From: Gaeumannomyces sp. JS-464
Taxonomy: Eukaryota; Ascomycota; Sordariomycetes; Magnaporthales; Magnaporthaceae
Direction of reading: 5' to 3'
DNA: 64,000 bases
Assembly: GCA_002197995.1 (NCBI GenBank)
Contig: NGZR01000001.1
Coordinates: forward strand, 13,101,501-13,165,500
Within the stretch, counting starts at the first letter, position 1, and each line of letters starts with the position of its first letter. The position numbers and the translations under genes are program-made. Under the pieces are notes generated by a model, which saw only the letters and a list, made by a program, of their open reading frames with translations, was not told the origin of the DNA and ran no database searches. Positions 12,401-30,170 of the stretch are shown here, in pieces.

Positions 12401-12887
12401 AAAGTGTGTCGGGTGCAGGTGCAGGACGAGCGACGGCGGGTGGCCCGAGTATTTCTTGAGGATGTATTGGTCCGTCACGACTACATCAAGGGTTAACGGG
12501 GGGCGATGCGCGAGACTACTGGGCCCGGCGGGCGGTGATGATAAACTCACCATATGGAATCGGCCCCGTGGCCGGTATCACCGCGAACTCGCCAACGGCG
12601 GTGGGAGGCGCGGCTCCGGCACCGGCCCTGGGCGGCCGGGCCGAGATGGGGCCCGGGGCATCTCGGCGCACCCCGTTCGTGCGACGGCTGACGGGTGAGG
12701 TTGTGCCGTTTGGGATCGCGGAGGATAGACTCTGTTTTGTGGCGGACGGTGGGCGCTTGGCTTGGAGAGAGGGTGACGGCGACGATTTCGAGGGGCTCGC
12801 GCCGTTGGTCTGGATGCCGGGGGGCGCAGGTCGCTTGATCTTTTGGGCGGGCAGGGTAGGCTGCGTCGGCGCGCCAACCGGCGCCAT
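9486..12887 (-). CDS. spt20: Spt20-like SAGA transcription complex subunit, Gln-rich
   Basis: Spt20 helps hold the SAGA histone acetyltransferase complex together. Exon 1 is 12551..12887, the intron 12481..12550 (GTGAGT...GTAG, 70 nt), and the rest is one exon to the stop at 9486. The junction rebuilds [19 protein letters not shown], the start of the Spt20/SEP domain, followed by [14 protein letters not shown] and the [21 protein letters not shown] core. After the domain come a basic segment with [11 protein letters not shown], a charged coiled stretch ([19 protein letters not shown]), a long Ala-Gln dipeptide repeat, poly-Gln, and a Met/Gln-rich C-terminus ending HQGM. Losses near 11195 and 10675 and a gain near 10423 are needed; these give 1110 residues. 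Start 12887 is the first ATG of the open frame. Family call is confident from the N-terminal domain. Confidence 0.85.
11155..11300 (-). repeat. Ala-Gln dipeptide repeat inside Spt20 gene
   Basis: Tandem hexamer-like repeat (CAGGCC/CAAGCT variants) coding for about 20 Ala-Gln pairs, followed toward the 3' end by CAG/CAA-rich poly-Gln (about 10955-11110). One of the inferred frame breaks (about 11195) lies inside it, where a repeat or alignment error is most likely. Confidence 0.85.
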
Positions 12888-14563
12888 CTTTGCGACTGCG
12901 GGTGGTCAAGGGGTGGCGACCCTTGGATCCAGGGAAGCGATCGAGACGGCGCGCGAGGGCGGTTGGGATGTCGGCGCGGAGGACGCAAATCTCCCACATT
13001 CAAAGCGCGGCACAGGAAGCGACCGTGGAAGACATCTGTCAGCGGGAGCGAAGAGACCCGAAAGATTCGATGGTGCGGGGATGTGCAGACGGGCAGCACA
13101 GGCTGGTAATGTCCAGCGTCGACTTTGGCGGTCAGTTAGATGGACCGCCGACGGCGGACAAAGGGTCGCGAATGTGCAGAGGCCGCGGCCCGAGACAAAG
13201 GTTTGCGAAGCTCGTGCCGGAGGCAGCGATTGGCGCGATTCGCTCGTGACGGGGCCGCGGACCGGGGTGTCTCGATAGTTCAATTGCGTAAGAATGCGAT
13301 GATCCAAGAACGAGAGCCGAAATATGCAGAGCGAGCCGGAGCGCTTCGTGATGATGATGGGCTCGTCGTGTGGGGTTGGAACTCCAAGTCACGCAACAAG
13401 AAATCCGGATGAGGCTCGGCGGATGAGGTTGGCAGCCTCAATGACCCACAGCGCGTTTGTGGAATGCGCCAAAGTCATGTGATTTTCAGACGAGGCTTTC
13501 CGTGAGCTCAGGGTAGGAGAGCTATGGAAGCCGGAGAAGGGTCTCTGAGGGTTGTTGACGCCAAGGCAGCCAAGTACAAAAAAACCTAGAGCGATTTGTA
13601 TTCACAAAATCCACCTTTCTATCACTTTCCCCCCTGAAGTTGCTGCAGATAAGGCTAGGATGCCGTGACTGTTGTTCCTTTGTTCTCATCCTGCCTTGTC
13701 ACGTGCGAGATAGCGTCCGAGTCCCCCAGCTGGGCACCAATCGGCACCCATCCAGCAGCCCCACATGTTGAGGCTGCGGCCACAACAGCCTGAGCCGGAG
13801 CTGAGGCGTAAGGGCGGGTACCAGCATCCCGATCGTTACCAGATTTGGTGTTATTCTTATTGTTTGTTTCTGGGCTAGCACGCTAGTTCCTTTTGCACCA
13901 CGCCCCTTACCCTCTGGCTGGCGATGCCGGTGAATTTCATGACCGTGCTGTCATCATCGGTGGCAATGTTGTTGCCAACCCAGCCGAGCCCCAGTGATCT
14001 GCATGGGAAGATCAAGATCGTGCCCGAATCTAAAAGACCCTGTTTCTATTTTGGGCGCCGCGAGTACCAAGTGGAACTCCATTTTATGGACGGCGGCAGC
14101 CAAGTAGCTTTCAGTGCATGCGCGCGGCCGCCGGCCTGTCGCATGTGGTGAACAGCCCTATCCTTGCACAAGCTTGATGTCTTGCTTCTGCTCTGCTAGA
14201 GATAAATCACGATTGCCGGCGGAGAGGAAATCTTTCCTACTTTCTTCTGGGTCTCCCCTGCACCTACACTTTCGGCAGACAGAATATCGCTCCGCAGAGA
14301 TTATATGACGTATGCGAGATGAAATGCGGTCTCCGCAGTAAAGTCAGGATTAAGTGTTCATCAAAACCAAGAGAGATAGCTCTACCTACGGGCTATAAAA
14401 AGTAACGACTGCATACCTCATCAGCGTCGTCCCCGGCCAGCCAAGCCTCCTACCTATCTACCCGATAGTCCGTCAAAAGATAGAATATGTATAGAATGCA
14501 CTTTCTTGTGGCCTACGTTGAAACGCGGCCACAAGACCGGACCCTTTCCACTACAATTGCCCT
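12888..14563. other. Intergenic: Spt20 promoter and Pex22-like 3' flank
   Basis: 1.7 kb. No supported gene. Probably holds the Spt20 5' leader and the 3' UTR of the Pex22-like gene. Confidence 0.5.
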
Positions 14564-15987
14564 CTACTCTCTGCCCTGGACGCGGCGCCCCCAGTCGTCA
14601 CCAACCCTCATCCCATCGACGACGATGACGCCCCTGCCCCTGCCGACACGCTCCTCGCGCTGCCACCACTTCTTCACCTCGGCGCTGGGCCTCTCCGCCT
14701 CGGACTCGCTATCGGCAAGGCCACCGTCGCCGCTCTCGGCACCAACAACTAGGATGATGTCCTTGTTGAGCCAAGTCTGCAGCTGCGTCACGACCGACCC
14801 GTTCTCGCCCGATAGCGATTCCTGCAGATACACGACGTCCGGCTGGAGGTGCCGCAGGATGTGCGAGTGTCCCGTGCTGCTGGTGAAGGGCAAAACCATA
14901 GTCTCCTTCTCAACCAGCGCCAGGGCCTGCGAGTAGATAGCGTTGAAGCCGGGGCTGTTGGAGGATGCGTTTATCTTTGCGGAACAGATGCCCGTTAGTG
15001 ATTTGTGCCAAAACGGTGAGAGCACACGGCGGAATGCACATACGTAGGACTCTTCTCATCCTTGGGCGACTGCGCCTGAGCGTGATCAATGTTGGTGAAC
15101 GACGAGCTCAAAGACGCCGGAGGAAGCTCGCCGTCGATGCTTCAACCGCAGCGTCCTTCAGGCCAGGGGCGTAGATGAGGACGAAGAGCTTGATTTTGGA
15201 GTAGTTGATGTTTTTTAGGGATGTGGGACAGAATCGACTGTGTAGCACGCGGGTCAGTCATTGGTTTGAGCACACTACAGGCGAATGCAGCCCGGGACTC
15301 ACGGCATGCTCGATAAATCCGTCCGCATCCATATCGTCAAGGTGCGTGTCGGCAGACACAACAATGGCGACCGTCTTGCGCCGCTTGCTGGACGATGAGC
15401 CGCCACCAGAACCACCGACGCGGGAAGACGAAGTCACCTTCTTCTTGGCGTCGGCTTCCTCGGACCACGTCTCGTGGTCGGCGTACGCGCCCTTGTCCTC
15501 CTCCCGGATCGCAGCGAGAGCGCTCCCGACGGCGGCACCCGCGGCGGCCATGCCCGCGGCGACGGTTTTGCCGGCGCTGTCGAAGAACTGCTGCGGGCTC
15601 GGGGTGCGCCGCAGCGCGCCTGACATGCGGGCACCCCACCCGGCGTTGATGTTCTCCTCGCTAGGCTTCACGTCCGGCGGGAAGCCGCCCGGTGGGCGGG
15701 AGGTGTCGGTCTGGTGCCCAGCGGCGCTGCGGTCGGTGGCGCCATAGGGCGGGTTGTCTCCGTAGTCCGCATTGTTGTAGTCGATGTCGGTATGCTGAGG
15801 ATGCTGCGGCGGCTGCTGCTGCTGCTGCTGCAACGCGAGTCCGCTCTCGTCCTCGTCGTCGCTGCGCTGGCTCCACACCCAGGCGGCGACGCCAACAGTC
15901 GCAACTGTCACCGTCAGGGCCAGGGGCACCCAATGGGACCACGCCGTGGCGGCGGGAGGAGCCGCGGTTATCATAGGGCGAAGACAT
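14564..15987 (-). CDS. pex22: Peroxin 22-like membrane protein
   Basis: Resembles fungal peroxin-22-like proteins; Pex22 anchors the ubiquitin-conjugating enzyme Pex4 at the peroxisome membrane for receptor recycling. Exons about 15303..15987, 15044..15237, 14564..14974, with GTGAGT...CACAG and GTATGT...AAAG introns. The start at 15987 gives MSSPYDNRGSSRRHG, a basic head, then a single TM helix (HWVPLALTVTVATVGVAAWVW) and a charged linker. Next come MSGALRRTPSPQQFFDSAGK, an Ala-rich stretch, and a folded domain opening RRKTVAIVVSADTH and containing INYSKIKLFVLIYAPGLK and HILRHLQPDVVYLQESLSGE. It ends RVGRGRGVIVVDGMRVGDDW. Losses near 15950 and 15112 and a one-base phase gap at the second junction (15044) are needed; the sum is then a multiple of three. 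Divergently paired with eIF2B gamma. Family recognition is from memory of fungal homologues, so moderate. Confidence 0.7.
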
Positions 15988-16847
15988 TTATCGAGGTGAA
16001 GAGACCATCGCATTCCAGTCGGGGCCCGCGCTCGAGGAGGGGAAGACGACCGGGGATCCGGCGCGCGCTTTCGATTCGTCCAGCAGCTGATGGACCAAAC
16101 ACGTCGTCGTCGGGATCTCAGGCTCAGCTGGGGAGCTAGTCCAGTATCGTATCTGCGCGCAGTCGAGCTTTCGCGCGTTCGCGGCGCAGAGCAAGCCGAG
16201 ACGGTCGATGGGCAGTCGGACAGAAGACAAATATCGTGTGGCTGGAGAGGTGGAGAGGTGTGTTCCAAATCTGCAGCCGCCGAGGAGTGCGTTGGCCTGG
16301 GCGCAGCGGGAGCCGATTTGCGGTGGCTGGGCCTGTCGGCCGGTCTCTGTTGACCTCCACACTCGCTCCACAGGCCAGCGCCGGCAAGGCTCAAGCTGCC
16401 GCGGCCCGTTTTGGTTGGCCCGGCGCCCAAGCGCGAAGCAGGGATGACGTGCCAAATGGGGCCGCTTGCACGTGATGGGAAGGGCGGCCTTGGTTCCTGG
16501 TTGCGCTTCCACTCCTGCCCAAAAACGGCACGCCTGTTTGGGTGCCGAGAATCTGAACTGGCCGTGGGGCCGCAGAGCTTCGCCCCAGTGGATCACTTTG
16601 AACGCTGAAAGCGCACATATGGCGCGGCGGGATGACGATGAGTCAATGAGCTCTTGAATTCAGCGGCGCAGATTTCACACAGAAAGTCGCAAATCCAACC
16701 AGTCTGGAGTAAGCGAGGCTGTTTGCTGCTGTCTGGTACCAGGTTGTCCTCTTTGTCCAAGGAATCGACAATTTGGTTTTGAGCTAGCAGACCAGCAAAT
16801 CGCGGATCGCATATCGCAAAGCCGCTCCGCCAACCCCGCGCATCACC
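15988..16847. promoter_or_regulatory. Divergent promoter region, Pex22-like / eIF2B gamma
   Basis: 860 bases separate the two start codons on opposite strands, so both promoters must lie here. No clear TATA box or named operator was identified. Open frames across it are unsupported. Confidence 0.55.
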
Positions 16848-18614
16848 ATGCCCCATGCCGTCACGGCCGTGGCCCCTGGGCTGCAGGCCTTAATCCTCTG
16901 TGGCCCCGGCTCTTCGTTTCCCACCTTTACTGCGAACCCGGACGAGAACCCAAAGGCTCTCCTCCCCATCGCCAACAGGCCCATGGTCTGGTACCCTCTG
17001 AGCTTCTGCTACAGGCTGGGCATCACAGGTTCGTTTGCGCCTGCGGTCACCTGCCTCTGACAGGCACGGGGTGCTAACACGACTCTTAGATATCACACTC
17101 ATCTGTCCGCCAACAGCGTCAGGGGCACTCAATGCATCGCTAAAGACTAATCCATTCCTCACCAGTCTACCCCTGCCGACACCCAATCTGCTGGCGCCAA
17201 AGGACCTGACCTACAACACTGGCACCGCCGAGATTCTTCGCCTGCCCGAGGTGAGGGCGGTTGTGAGCCGGGACTTCTTTGTCTTGCCATGCGACCTCGT
17301 CTGCGAGCTTGGAGGCGACGCCCTGGTGCAGGCATGGATGGTCAAGTCCGCGCAGCTGAATGTCGACTCTAGCGAGGAGGGCGAGGGCGACAGTGGAGCA
17401 TACAGCGGGGGACTGGGTGTGTGGTATGACACCAAGGTCGCGCCCATCAAGGGGGAGGAGACAGACTTCATAATCACCACATCTGTTACATCCCTCCCTG
17501 TAGCACCGCCTAAGGGATCGGCCATACCGCACCTGGCCAACCTGGCATACTCCATGCCCAAGGACTCGCTCAACGATCTCACTGAGGAAAAGGGCGGGCT
17601 CCCGATCCGACACGGCCTTCTCCGCCGTTACCCCAGGATACGCATGATGGCGAACCACAGAGACGCCCACATCTACATCTTCCCCCGATGGGTCATGGAC
17701 TTTGTCAACGAGAACGAACACCTCGAGAGCATCGGTGAGGACGTCGTGGGCTGGTGGGCAAAAGCCGGCTGGCAGGACGGGCTCGCCTCGAAACTCGGCC
17801 TGGACAAGCTGCTGCGCCCGGCAGGCCAGTCCCCGGTAAAGGAGCGAGAGTGGCACTCGCACAGCCCCGAAAGCACACCGTCTTCTCCCATCGAGGCTGG
17901 CTCCCTGGAGCCGGCGGGAGGTCAGCGGCATGGTCAGCGCGGTAAGGCATCGTCGAAGGCCGAGAAATCAACAACAGTTCCGCCTATGCTGGCTTACATT
18001 CATCCGTGCCAACCAACCGAGCCACTGATCCGCCGTGTGGACACGGCCCAGGCACTGCTCGAGGTGTCGCTCCAACTGGCCAAGCTCCCCTCGATCGAGG
18101 AGACGGGTGCGGCGGCAGCGTCACCGTTTGCACACGCGCGCAAGGTGGCGTACCCCGAGGGCGTGCGCTCTCGCACGACTATCACGCGGCCCGATTGTCT
18201 CGTGGCCGATAATGTAATAGTCGAGGAGAAGGTGTCGATTAAGGAGTCGATAATAGGCGCCAACTGTAGGATCGAGGAAGGCGCCAAGCTACAACACTGC
18301 CTCCTCATGGACGGCGTCGTTGTTGAGAAGGGCTGCAGACTCGTTCGGTGCATCCTCGGCAAGCGCAGCCAGGTCGGGGAAGGTTCGACATTGATGGACT
18401 GCGAGGTTCAGGAGAACCTCTTGGTTGAGCCCAAGAGTATGTGTCTGCCCCGACCCTCAAACCCTTCGACGAGCGCTTACTGACCCTTTGTGTTTTCGAT
18501 GTAGCTGAGGAGAAGAACACCAAGATCATGAGCTCGTCGGGCCTCGAGGCCACGGAGGAGGAGATGCAGGAGGCTCTTCAGGGTCTCTCCGACGACGAGC
18601 AAGTAGCCGCGTAG
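16848..18614 (+). CDS. Translation initiation factor eIF2B subunit gamma
   Basis: Gamma subunit (yeast Gcd1) of the eIF2B guanine nucleotide exchange factor, which reloads eIF2 with GTP in the cytosol. Exons: 16848..17028, 17090..18436, 18505..18614; both introns have good ends (GTTCGT...TTAG with GCTAAC branch; GTATGT...GTAG), and the joined frame is open for 545 residues without correction. The N-terminal nucleotidyltransferase-like domain begins LQALILCGPGSSFPTF with ENPKALLPIANRPMVWYPL. The C-terminal left-handed beta helix shows hexapeptide repeats: NVIVEEKVSIKESIIGANCR, EEGAKLQHCLLMDGVVVEKG, RLVRCILGKRSQVGEGSTL. An acidic tail ends GLSDDEQVAA. The gene is essential in yeast, and its intactness is a useful control for the frame breaks in neighbours. 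Confidence 0.93.
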
Positions 18615-24181
<5,567 letters not shown>

Positions 24182-25303
24182 ATGAGGTCCCACATGGAGA
24201 GTGGCTTCGGCCACTTTGACATGGAAGACTCCTTCTCCTACTCATCTAGTCCCAGTGGTAGTTTCTCGTCCTCCGGCTCATCCGCTTACGGCGCAGTGAC
24301 ACCGAACTCAACTCGAGACTCCTTTGGATGCCAAACCCCGCCGCCGCGGAGGCACTCGTCACTTAACTTCGACCACAGGTTGGGCGCCCCTGACATGCGC
24401 ATGGTCATGACGCCGCCCGACTACATGCACAACATGACACTCCAGCCCAGTGCCCAGGGCTATTATCGAGACTACCCTCCAATGACGCCCCCGAGGACCG
24501 GAAACCCCATGGAAATGAGCATCCCGGCGCCGCTGAGCTTCATGGAACACCAAATGTCGCTTCAAGGCACTCTCGGTGGCTACTCTTATGCCGATGGCCT
24601 GCCGCCATCGCCTCCTTTCCTGGCCCATACGCCAGCCTACCTGGCACATGGGACTCCCAGCCCCGGCGCGCAGGCTTCGGTCTGGGTGCACGCCGGCTCC
24701 CCCGTGCCCATGTTCGAGAGCTCGCCGTGCTCCCGGTCGTCGTCCATGTCGATGGACGTGGGCTTCGAGAGGGTAGGCAAGCGAGAGATGGCTGGCGAGC
24801 CCAGGCCTCCCAGTGGTAGCACGGGCCGGACGCGGTCGACGACCGGCGGGCGCAGGGCCGCCCGCCAGCAAACCGCTCGGGGCGCCAGCAAGAAGTCCGT
24901 GAAGACAACGGACGACGGCTCTGTCACCACCTACGAGAAGAATGAGCATAAATGCTCGTACATTGGCTGCAACAAGCGATACAAAAGGCGGGAGCACAAA
25001 GTGCGCCACCAGATGTCGTAGGTTTTCACCCCCTCTCTTGGACTCAACCTTGGTGGCTCAAATTGACAAGCCCATTCTTGCAGACACTCCAAGGAGCCGC
25101 GGTACTTTTACTGCCACCCCGACTGCCCTCGGAAGCACCAGACAAGAGACCGGTTCGACAACTTTTATTCTCACTTCAAAAAGCACACGGATGAGAACAA
25201 CCCCAATTACATCCCTGGCGCCGAGCAGTGGTGGGAGGAGCACTACCGGGACATGGACAAGAGGCGCAAGCCGAGGCAGATGCGCATCAAGCGCGAGGAA
25301 TAG
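24182..25303 (+). CDS. C2H2 zinc-finger transcription factor
   Basis: Nuclear DNA-binding regulator; target genes unknown. Exons 24182..25017 and 25084..25303 (intron GTAGGT...TTGCAG) give an uninterrupted 351-residue protein. The first 230 residues are Ser/Pro/Met-rich and disordered (SYSSSPSGSFSSSGSSAYG, TPPRTGNPMEM), followed by a basic stretch (GRRAARQQTARGASKKS). Finger 1 is CSYIGCNKRYKRREHKVRHQ continuing to MSH (C-x4-C-x12-H-x3-H), split by the intron just before its last His. Finger 2 is divergent: CHPDC...HFKKH (C-x3-C-x15-H-x3-H). A basic C-terminus (KRRKPRQMRIKREE) may be a nuclear localisation signal. It lies alone between two large gene-poor tracts, as often seen for developmental regulators. 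I do not recognise a named orthologue. Confidence 0.85.
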
Positions 25304-27462
25304 GACTCGGATCATGAGTTGTCCTCGCAGGCCGCCTCGCATGAGGCTATACCCGCCCTTCCACCACGTCCTCTATTCCTTTTCCTGGGCGCTTCTGCCT
25401 CCCACCACCAACCCTTGGTATCTTTGGATTGGTTGCTTGATTTTCCCACCCACCCCATCCTGCCTGATCTTTTTTTTCCTTCACTAATTTTCTTCTGCGT
25501 TTATTATTTGCTCGGGGGCCACTAATTTTCACTGGGGGCAGCACACAGGGTTATTTGGGTGGTCTTTTTGTTTACGCTACTTTTACCATCTTCGTTTTTG
25601 CCGGCTACATTTTTCCCGTATCATGTATCATCACTCTATGTGTGGCTTTCAGGAGATTACCTTCTTTTGGAGCTTGGACGGACTGCAATCTTTTTCCTTT
25701 AGGTGCTACAGGGCTTCTATCGAAAAACAGGGGAGATCCATACCTCAAGAAACTTTAGGTGAAGAATCCAAGAGATTTCAGAAACTATGAGACCAATGGG
25801 CACCGCCTTTCCCTGTACTACCTTGATGTTTGCGACGTATCATGAGGAGCTGATCCTGCCCCCCTGGGCTGATATGACTTCTCTCCATGGCGATGATGGC
25901 TCGACAAGGGGCCCCCTTGTTGACCGCTCACCGACCAAGCTATTCACTGCGGCGGCACGCAAAAGTGATCAAGCGCGTCGGGGCCAAGAGGAAAGCCGGC
26001 TATCTTGGTTACACCCGTGGCCCCCCGCCTTCGCCTGTCGCTATCCAGCACCAGCACCCGCCATGGCCCCCCGGGATCGCCGCGAATGGTTGCAGGCAAG
26101 GAGTGGTCTGCGCCGTCTCGGGATCGTCACCTCCGGCGGCGCTGTGGCTCCGTTTGCCGGTGCTCACTTTTCTTTTTTTTCTCATTTCCTTCTCCCTCTC
26201 CCGCTGCTGATGTCAGCTTCTTCCCCGGAACGTGGAATTTGCCGGGAAGAGGAATGTTGGGGGCGGCGCCCTGATTCTTGGACTAAAAGGTATTGGCTTT
26301 TTTCCTACCTTCCCATGTTTTCCTTTCTTTTTTCATTCCGCCGGCCTCCCGCATGGTGACTCGCCTGTCCGGTTTCGGTGAATCAGGCCTCCAGGTGGGG
26401 ATTTGATCGGGAACCCACCCCCAACTCGCCTCGTTCACTTGTGGGAGGGAGAGACGAGAAAAAAAAGGGAAAAAAAAAAAAAAAAGAGAGAAGAGGGAGA
26501 CCCAAAAAGGACGCCACCCCACTTGGGTTGCACTACGTGAATATGCGCGCGGGGGCCTCCTTGGGTCGTGAAACTACGCCAAAGTCCTAACATGGGGCGT
26601 CGGCTTTCAGAGGAGAGAGAGGGCCGGATGCAACGACGAGGGAGCGAGAAGAAAAAATTGCAGGATCTGGGTCCTGGGGAGGAAGTAGAAACCCATGGCA
26701 AAAGACCGAGTACGACGTGATAGCACACATGCACACAGCCGCAGGTCCAGACCTGTGTAGAGGCCCGTCGCCCCTCAAGGAAACTGGCCGAGCTGGCCAT
26801 GGTTGCCCCAGAAAAGAAGATCCCCACAGTCTCCCGGCTTGTTCCCAGGTCTCAAATAGTCTGGACTCGTCTCTTCGTCTTGGCGGGCCTCCAAGATTGC
26901 ATACCTACTTGGACGGGACTAGGGACGCTCTATGAGTGGCAAAAAAGAGCAGTGGGAATGCTCTGTGAGGTTATTGGGGCGTTGTGTTTGGGGAGCTGGC
27001 ATACATGATGAGCTACGAACCTGATCACAACTCCCCTTTCAGCGATTTTTTCTCTCTTTCAGTTGCTTTTTTTTTCGCGCCGTGTTGGCCTTATACGTTC
27101 CAACAGGCATGCCCGTTTGCTTGTCCAAGGGGCGCGCCATAAACCTTACGGACGCAAGGCAATAAAAAACAAGAGTGCCCGGACATATCAGCCCAAAAAG
27201 GCCAGTAGGAGCCCAAAAAAAGAAACGAGAACCGAACCCAAAGGGCCAAAAGAGGAGAGACGCGCATGCGCGCCGGGCAAGAAAAAATAGGCTGTAAGGG
27301 CGCAGCTGGCCACTCACTCGCGCCTTGGCTGTGAGAAGAGCGAGCAGCGCTTGTTGGCCGCGAGACAAAGGAGCAAGCAGCACAAAGCGAGTGCAGCTAT
27401 CCAGAACCTGACCGCCCATCATCCTAGGCGAGCCCCGCGGTCCCGAATCCCTGGGTCCGGTC

Positions 27463-27489
27463 CACACACACACACACACACACACACAC
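27463..27489. repeat. (CA)n microsatellite
   Basis: Pure CA dinucleotide run of 27 bases directly upstream of a pyrimidine-rich stretch. Confidence 0.95.
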
Positions 27490-28547
27490 CCTCTCTTGTG
27501 TCTTGTTCGTTCCAGTGCTCGCCGCTGCCCCCGCCTTCTCGCGCTTCCTTCTTCCCTCTCCCTTCTTCCTCTTCTCTCTTCTTTCTTTGGGCGCCCTCCG
27601 ATCCTCTCCGGGGTCGGTTGCTTAGGTGCCTATCTTAAGGGCTCGAGGTGATTCCTCGCCCGGCAGCGCATCATCGAGCCGTATCTAGCCGCCGCTTGTT
27701 TCTTTCTTTTCTTTTTTTTTTTTTTCTGTTATGCAACCCACCCACACACACATCCGAGATTGCAATGCGTCTACCTTTTTTGTCATATGTACTCTGGCGC
27801 CTAAAAGCAGCGTGGTTGTGCGTTGGTAGAGGCTGTGCAATGCCAAACAAATGTGTAGGTTTTCATTTTATTTTATTTTTTAGGTTGTCCGCGCGTTTGC
27901 GCCTCCCGCGTCTGTTGTCCATGTCTTTCCAGCCTCGTCTCCCGCGCGCGCACAACCGCGCCAACACCCATGACACCATTTTTTCTCCTTTGCTTCTCAC
28001 ACATGGTACTAGTGCCTACGCGATTGGGTTGCCCGCAGAGGTCGGCCACGACATCCCTGTCTCGGTGCCGGACTTAACGCCGCTGGCAAGTGATGGAGGG
28101 TGTGGGTAGCACGGGCTTTTTTAGTCTGTCTGGCTTCTCTCCTCTCCCCTGCCCGTACTGCGTATGCCTCCAGGTTCGTTCGCCTTGGTGGAAATGTCAA
28201 CCTACCACCTGGTGCTAAACCAATCCACCCTCCACACCCTGGTGTCCTGCTGGCTCATTGCGAGGTTGGCCAACGACGACGGCATTCCTTTTTATGGCAC
28301 TGCCGAGCTTCGCACATGACAAGGGCGGCAGGGGAGGGCTGGGGGTGGTGTGCAAATATTTGCGGACTGGATGGGCCGGCCAATGGGGGAAGCTGGTGAA
28401 TCTATCTGTTGGTTCGCGAAAACAAGCAGAACGGTTCGGGCTTACCCTATTTCAGAATTGTCCGCATGGGAGACAGGGTCTTTGGTTCTATGTTTTCTCA
28501 TCAGGTTGGGGGTTTTGAGGGCGTACGAATACGCAGAGGTGGCTTTT

Positions 28548-28612
28548 TTAATTTTTTTAATTTTTTAATTTTTTTTTAATTTTTTTTTTTAATTTTTTTT
28601 AATTTTTTTTAA
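28548..28612. repeat. (T6-12 AA)n array
   Basis: Blocks of T (about 6 to 12 long) separated by AA. Extremely AT-rich within GC-rich surroundings. Confidence 0.9.
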
Positions 28613-30128
28613 GGCGGCTGAAAGCGGCGGAGAGCTTGGCCGCGCTGTTCAGGGACCTAGGTATATTTTTGGTTGGGGGAGCAGGTGTGGTCACCCCAGC
28701 ATCTACCGCCCGGTGGCTTGCTGGTTCATGTGGGAAACGGTGGTGGGGGGGCTTAGGCGCCTGCCCTCTTTAGTACTACCAGGTCGATGTTTCATTTCCC
28801 CAACATGCCGTGACACGGCCTGCGTCTGCGAACACGCTGACCATTTTTAGCCACCATGTTGTGATGCAAAAGTGATGATTGCCACACAAGAACCGTACAT
28901 GGACACAAGAATTGTACGTCAATATAAGCACCATTCGTCCCCAGGCAAGGGATGGGACGTCGGACGGGTCTTGTCCTCCCCTGCTTATTTGTTCGCGGTT
29001 TCTAGAAGCAGGTGTCGTCTTTTCTCCCGATAGCCCCCACGGGGGAGCAGAGACGCGAGGGAGAAATATCGGACAGGAAACTCGGGAAAACGAGAGGTCA
29101 CGCACTGCATCCCGGTGCGTGGTCTTTTGGAAAGGTGGCGGCTCAGTCAAGAAGACGAGGGCCATTACCCCGTGACCTGGGTTTGTCCAGTGTGTGCGTG
29201 TATTTGGGGCTGGGGAGGGGCGGAGAAGCGCGGGCCGGAGTTTTCGCTTCGCAGGCCACGCCTCGTTTGGCTAGCAGATAAACACAGGCAGTGACCAGGC
29301 CAGGAGCTCCAGGGGGCCAGCGTGTCTAGTGCATGCTGTAGGCATCGTAAAGGTTGCATATCTTCCCAAGGTAGACGGTTGCTAGGAGAAATGAGAGCGA
29401 AGCGAAGCGGAAGGAATTCTCCTTGGCTAGAGGTAGGAACCAGGCACCTATGACGGCGTGAGAGATGATATAGAGCTCCACGCCATGTCGTCCTATGTGC
29501 CGTTTTCCTTTCCTTTCTTTTCTTCTTCCCGGGCCCGCCTAAGGCACAGCCCCGACGATCGTTGTCAGAATGCAGCAAGGTCGAACCTCACCGGCTGCCG
29601 TTCACGGGTAGAGACAGGCCCACTAGATGACAAGGGGGTCATCTACAAGCTCGACGGATGGGGCCAGGAGCTCGCTGGGCTGACGCCCGGCGTCCGCATC
29701 TGCCGACCCCCTACTGCTCGCCCGTGGAATGCGAGTGTGCGTCCCGAGAATGGGCTGATCTCTCAAGGCACCTGCAGGCGCAGAGAGAGGGGAGCGGTGT
29801 GCACATATTGCCGAGCAGCAAGAGGGATTCCAGCTTTGCTACCAGGCGGAGCTAGCCCAGCTGGGACGTGTTTTTTGCCGGCCGGCAATAATATGACTGA
29901 TATAGATACAACCCAATGCCGGCCGCGCATCCGACAGGCGAATCCCTGCAACGCCTGGCGCTAAACTGCGCTACATATGTGCATGCGAGAGGATGGACCC
30001 GACACTCTGGTAACGCCAAGAAACGCGGATGGGGTACGGTCTCCTGATTCGCTAACTCTCCGACCAGCATGCCTGAGACTGGACAAGGATCAAGGACGCA
30101 GTCAAACCGCGTTCGATTCCCTGGCCGC

Positions 30129-30170
30129 TCACACACGTGCACGCACACACGCGCACACGCACACACACAT
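30129..30170. repeat. Degenerate CA/CG dinucleotide repeat
   Basis: Alternating purine-pyrimidine run (CA with CG and TG variants), the type of sequence able to form Z-DNA. Confidence 0.8.

Noticed and set aside
30090..30130. GTTCGATTCC sequence resembling a tRNA T-loop
   Set aside because: No acceptor stem, D-arm or anticodon arm can be formed around it.
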